From Archivesica marissinica (Eukaryota > Mollusca > Bivalvia > Venerida > Vesicomyidae), in assembly GCA_014843695.1 (NCBI GenBank), contig CM026400.1, forward strand, positions 42,825,983-42,889,982: a stretch of DNA of 64,000 nt, written 5' to 3'. The first letter of the stretch is position 1; each line of letters opens with the position of its first letter. Below are positions 62,501 to 64,000 of this stretch, one piece after another. The translations under genes were made by a program, and so were the position numbers. The notes beneath the pieces were generated by a model. The model was not told where the DNA came from. It worked only from the letters and a program-made list of their open reading frames with translations, and ran no database searches.

Positions 62501-63290
62501 CTTTTCCTTGTAATTTTTTTTCCGTTACTTGTTAAAGTCCCGATAATGTTACATGTTAAAGGCCCATTTCCGTTACTTGTTAAAGTCCCAGTTCCTTTAC
62601 TTGTTAAAGTCCCAATTCTGTTACTTGTTAAAGTCCCATTTCCTTTACTTGTTAAAGGCCCAATTACTTTACTTGTTAAAATCCCATGTCCTTTATTTGT
62701 TAAAGGCCCACTTTCTTTACTTCTTAAAATCCCATGTCCGTTACTTGTTAAAGGCCCATTTCCTTTACTTGTTAAAGTCCCAATTCCGTTACTTGTTAAA
62801 GTCCCAATTCCTTTACTTGTTAAAGTCCCATTTTCTTTACTTCTTAAAATCCCATGTCCGTTACTTGTTAAAGGCCCATTTCCTTTACTTGTTAAAGTCC
62901 CAATTCCGTTACTTGTTAAAGTCCCGTTTCCTTTATTTGTTAAAAGTCCCATTTCCTTTATTTGTTAAAGGCCCAATTTCTTTACTTGTTAAAGTCCCAA
63001 TTCCTTTACTTGTTAAAGTCTCATTTCCTTTTCAAGTTAAAGTTATTATTTCTTGTAACTTAGGTTAATTCCTACAATTCAGAACTCCAAACCATGTTTT
63101 ATTTGATTAGCCAATAAACAACGGAAAGACAAATATAATTTCTTAAATAATAAATGTTATATTTTTCAGCACAGTATTGTATTACTCTCTGTTGGCCGAG
63201 TATCTGTTGCTATGGGTACTACAACCGGGGGCGGGGCTTGTCCGGTTCTACTCCAGGAGGCCCAATAAGGAGGAGAATATGATAGAGACT
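47447..63290 (+). CDS. TPR + CHAT-domain protein (TTC28-like), 5 exons, 3' end beyond window
   Basis: Gene model of at least 665 residues. Tetratricopeptide repeats form helical scaffolds for protein binding. In TTC28-type proteins a long TPR array is followed by a CHAT (caspase-like) domain; TTC28 is reported as a cytoskeletal and midbody protein. Here two exons give an Hsp-organising-like TPR block (ALKGQDFTGAIKCYNEALEI), a large exon gives consecutive TPRs (EILGNYNEAINNYNKYLEEG and others), and the last exon opens the CHAT domain (TVLYYSLLAEYLLLWVLQPG), which matches the YYSL...LAPGAGxVxF start in TTC28. All junction phases agree. The rest of the CHAT domain lies right of 64000. It has fewer TPRs than vertebrate TTC28, so it may be a relative rather than the ortholog. 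Confidence 0.88.
47632..47753 (-). mobile_element. SINE-A head portion
   Basis: ccacggtttaatgtcccatc ... actggactacagatccgtct. Confidence 0.85.
47987..48255 (+). mobile_element. MITE family G copy
   Basis: tttagagggcgatgtgggcg ... ttctgacctagaatgaacc. GGGTTCATTCTA-type inverted ends. Part of a larger duplicated block shared with 48935-49722. Confidence 0.75.
48316..48424 (+). mobile_element. MITE family G, left-end fragment
   Basis: agggttcattctagatggcg through cacttctctctaaag; the right portion is missing. Confidence 0.7.
48490..48668. repeat. 36-bp tandem repeat with internal palindromes
   Basis: Five copies of cacacgatcagatcgtgaca atctgtccggacaagg. Each contains cacgatcagatcgtg and tccgga, so each can fold on itself. 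Confidence 0.93.
48877..49057 (-). mobile_element. SINE-A, 3' truncated
   Basis: gagacccattccagagtctc ... gactacagatccgtctgt. It shares its right part with 47632-47753 as part of the larger duplication. Confidence 0.85.
48935..49722. repeat. Duplicated block, copy 2
   Basis: Second copy of 47632-48255, about 1.3 kb downstream. It retains extra MITE sequence and the 110-bp insert. Confidence 0.85.
49289..49722 (+). mobile_element. MITE family G copy with insertion
   Basis: Full-length G copy carrying an extra ~110-bp insert (about 49546-49655) flanked by ACCATTTA duplications. Confidence 0.75.
49723..50814. other. TPR/CHAT intron 1, no feature recognised
   Basis: Mostly unique AT-rich DNA. 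50430-50640 is GC-richer and open on the minus strand (LMKRIRRELISRARQTLIDG), but no family or splice context supports it. Confidence 0.4.
50815..50925 (+). repeat. Inverted repeat arm (partner 53035-53150)
   Basis: ctggtcatatgtgctttcaa ... gctagctctggtacagag is inverted at 53035-53150. The two arms bracket duplication D. Confidence 0.85.
51210..51600. repeat. Direct duplication D, copy 1
   Basis: cccccgttgagtatcagtac ... gtgaaaaatcgacagactgg matches 52020-52610. Confidence 0.85.
51641..51936 (-). mobile_element. SINE-A, full copy
   Basis: tgtgtgttttacgtttattt ... actggactacagatccgtct; the best-preserved copy on this strand. Confidence 0.9.
52020..52610. repeat. Direct duplication D, copy 2, with SINE insertion
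   Basis: Same sequence as 51210-51600, split by a SINE-A at 52172-52356 with aggtgttaca repeated on both sides. Confidence 0.85.
52172..52356 (-). mobile_element. SINE-A, head-less, in duplication D
   Basis: gtgttttacgtttatttatc ... gacctcggtttaacgt, inserted in copy 2 of duplication D only, so younger than that duplication. Confidence 0.85.
53035..53150 (-). repeat. Inverted repeat arm (partner 50815-50925)
   Basis: Reverse complement of 50815-50925 with a few differences. Confidence 0.85.
53165..58220. repeat. 5-kb CCTAC/CCTAT pentamer satellite
   Basis: Pentamers tatcc, tacac, taccc and tacat in mixed order. From about 57000 rightward catac variants (tatcatacac) dominate. Blocks of about 497 bp repeat (e.g. 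55180-55630 and 55690-56140). In intron 1 of the TPR/CHAT gene. Confidence 0.98.
58255..58492 (+). mobile_element. SINE-A, rearranged head
   Basis: ggtcgcaaggtcgatccccc, then cccgtctgacttccat repeated about four times, then the usual body to gcgacgataaataaacat. Ends ~50 bp before TPR/CHAT exon 2. Confidence 0.8.
58540..58749 (+). CDS. TPR/CHAT gene exon 2 (first TPR pair)
   Basis: 70 codons, MKSLREQGDKALKGQDFTGA ... LLGQDPENHV, phase 0 at both ends. Acceptor ttttAG, donor GTAATA. Two TPR motifs are visible (GDKALKGQDFTGAIKCYNEAL; ARATACIKMGDYISAQRDTE). The open frame continues into the intron to 58914, but that tail is MITE sequence. Confidence 0.92.
58823..59229. mobile_element. T1 MITE split by P2 insertion
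   Basis: Left end TA|CAGTCAAACCTGT at 58823, right end GGTTTGACTG|TA at 59229, with the P2 element at 58841-59085 inside. Confidence 0.85.
58841..59085. mobile_element. P2 MITE nested in pogo-like MITE
   Basis: Same 19-bp termini as 33059-33268, flanked by intact TTAA on both sides, inserted in the TA-flanked element 58823-59229. It lies in intron 2 of the TPR/CHAT gene. Confidence 0.92.
59233..59300 (-). mobile_element. SINE-B tail fragment
   Basis: tacaaatttattttaggtgt ... atagtaatcactct. Confidence 0.65.
59527..59704 (+). CDS. TPR/CHAT gene exon 3
   Basis: 59 codons plus one base: AYKIQGLALKFLHQYKEALT then SFLTALDLDPDSSDELTDHI and onward to RTALK. Acceptor cacAG, donor GTAAAT. It completes the third TPR (AYKIQGLALKFL...DPDS). 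The leftover G forms an Asp codon with exon 4. Confidence 0.92.
59750..59995. repeat. Degenerate cttgaccttgacata repeat
   Basis: Irregular copies of cttgaccttgacatagatag separated by short spacers. In intron 3 of the TPR/CHAT gene. Confidence 0.8.
60150..60242. repeat. ~31-bp triplication before TPR/CHAT exon 4 acceptor
   Basis: Three copies, the last shortened, of aattatgctaatatatgtta ttatctcccct, ending next to the exon 4 acceptor. Confidence 0.85.
60250..61627 (+). CDS. TPR/CHAT gene exon 4 (TPR array)
   Basis: 458 codons. Acceptor cttAG, donor AACAG|GTATTG. Starts MDSYKKLSEVGVSLFQAKKY and ends VVTRQN. Repeats recognisable as TPRs include ALVNIATLYLENRDTHQAII, YHNTGMLNEILGNYNEAINN, AYGCLGSVYAALKNWKLSTT and CKLGHAYRALMKPQYSLYFY. 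The C-terminal part (ALTSQSHTAPWDIWSVERIG) is the linker to the CHAT domain. The TAA at 61635 is past the donor. A single large exon of this kind suggests possible ancestral retroposition, but this is weak. Confidence 0.93.
61713..61975 (+). mobile_element. SINE-C, full copy
   Basis: ccgcctccgtggtcgagtgg ... gtgtaaaacccgaaatataa. Begins ~85 bp after the TPR/CHAT exon 4 donor. Confidence 0.88.
62040..62262 (+). mobile_element. SINE-B, head slightly truncated
   Basis: gtggatgcgcgttcgcttca ... aaataaatttgtataaacta, in TPR/CHAT intron 4. Confidence 0.88.
62520..63045. repeat. 24-bp satellite in TPR/CHAT intron 4
   Basis: About 21 copies of tttacttgttaaagtcccaa with short spacers. Confidence 0.95.
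63170..63290 (+). CDS. TPR/CHAT gene exon 5 (CHAT domain start)
   Basis: First base completes a Ser codon, then 40 codons TVLYYSLLAEYLLLWVLQPG then AGLVRFYSRRPNKEENMIET. Acceptor ttcAG, donor GTAAGT, phase 0 out. The LYYSL...LxLWVLxPGxGxVRF pattern is the first strands of a CHAT domain. Confidence 0.92.
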
Positions 63291-63330
63291 GTAAGTTGTT
63301 GTGGTTCTAGTTGTTTATTAGCATCCCTCT

Positions 63331-63880
63331 ATCATCACTGAGTTTGAGCCCCGCTTAGGCCGTGTCTCATTTATATCAAACAATTGGCAGTTTCTTACAG
63401 ATGCTTTAGTACCAAGTACCGCTGCCCAGGGAAGGTGTTGTTAGGTAAACTGCCCTCTGTGTTTGAGTGGTTACGGTCGCTGACTTGTATACCACTGTAA
63501 CCTATCACCACTGATGGTCACGGGTTCGAGCCCTGCTCAGGTCATGTCTCATTTGTATGAAAACATTGGCAGTTTCTTATGGAGGATGGTGCACCAAGTA
63601 CTGGTTAATCTCTGGAGCCTGCCCAGGAAAGGTGTTGTTTGGTAAACTGCCCTCTGTGTTTGAGTGGTTACGGTCGCTGACTTGTATATCACTGTAACCT
63701 ATCATCACTGATGGTCACGGGTTCGAGCCCCGCTCAGGTCATGTCTCATTTGTATGAAAACGTTACCAGTTTCTTACGGAGGATGGTGCACCAAGTACTG
63801 GTTAATCTCTGGAGCCTGCCAAGGAAACGTGTTAGGTAAACTGCGATATAGTCCAAAATGGTGCGGATGCAGGCGTAAAA
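63331..63880 (+). mobile_element. Three SINE-C copies in tandem
   Basis: Partial copies begin near 63331, 63465 and 63655. Each contains ccactgatggtcacgggttc or an equivalent and ggagcctgcccaggaaag. The junction ctgccctctgtgtttgagtg is shared, so the second and third arose by tandem duplication. Confidence 0.85.
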
Positions 63881-63952
63881 CTCGAACAAACAAAAATTAA
63901 TAGTGGTGTCTTTGTAATGTTAAAATGGAGAAACTATTTGATTATGCAATAT

Positions 63953-64000
63953 TGTCCGCCTCTGTGGTCGAGTGGTTAAAGTCGCTGACTTGTATATCAC
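63953..64000 (+). mobile_element. SINE-C, 5' end at window edge
   Basis: tccgcctctgtggtcgagtg gttaaagtcgctgacttgta, cut by the window end. Confidence 0.8.

Overview
This is a repeat-rich animal nuclear genome window. Genes are split into short exons with GT/AG borders, and introns are crowded with tRNA-headed SINEs, TTAA-flanked MITEs and satellites. There is no bacterial gene organisation. The gene families and the abundance of several tRNA-derived SINE families fit a lophotrochozoan, most likely a mollusc, possibly a bivalve. That identification is an inference from style, not from a marker gene.

Three protein-coding genes can be reconstructed by hand from family conservation plus matching splice phases. 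(1) Minus strand, 22739 down to 2089 and on past the left edge: an SLC5A/SGLT-type sodium:solute symporter. Eleven exons give the first 404 residues, and every junction is phase-consistent. (2) Minus strand, 42319 down to 37640: a torsin-family AAA+ ATPase of about 539 residues in four exons, with a long Ser/Arg-rich N-terminus before a single transmembrane segment. (3) Plus strand, 47476 to 63290 and on past the right edge: a TPR + CHAT-domain protein resembling TTC28, five exons, at least 665 residues.

Region by region: 1-1404 is a 33-bp satellite. 1405-22740 is the symporter gene with its introns. 22890-31905 holds two back-to-back satellites (19 bp and about 29 bp, the latter with a 2889-bp higher-order period) starting about 150 bp upstream of the symporter ATG. 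31906-34870 holds interspersed repeats and one weak exon candidate. 34870-37640 is a set of related satellites running up to the torsin stop codon. 37640-42320 is the torsin gene. 42320-47440 is SINEs, a 92-bp perfect palindrome and a CA microsatellite. 47447-63290 is the TPR/CHAT gene, whose first long intron contains duplicated blocks and about 5 kb of CCTAC/CCTAT pentamer satellite. 63330-64000 is tandem SINE copies.

The most unusual structure is in the symporter gene. The splice acceptor and first part of exon 11 are tandemly duplicated ten extra times (65-bp unit), and the acceptor and first half of exon 5 are present in three copies (about 130-bp unit). This makes arrays of potential decoy or alternative acceptors directly upstream of real exons. 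The three genes have no evident functional link.
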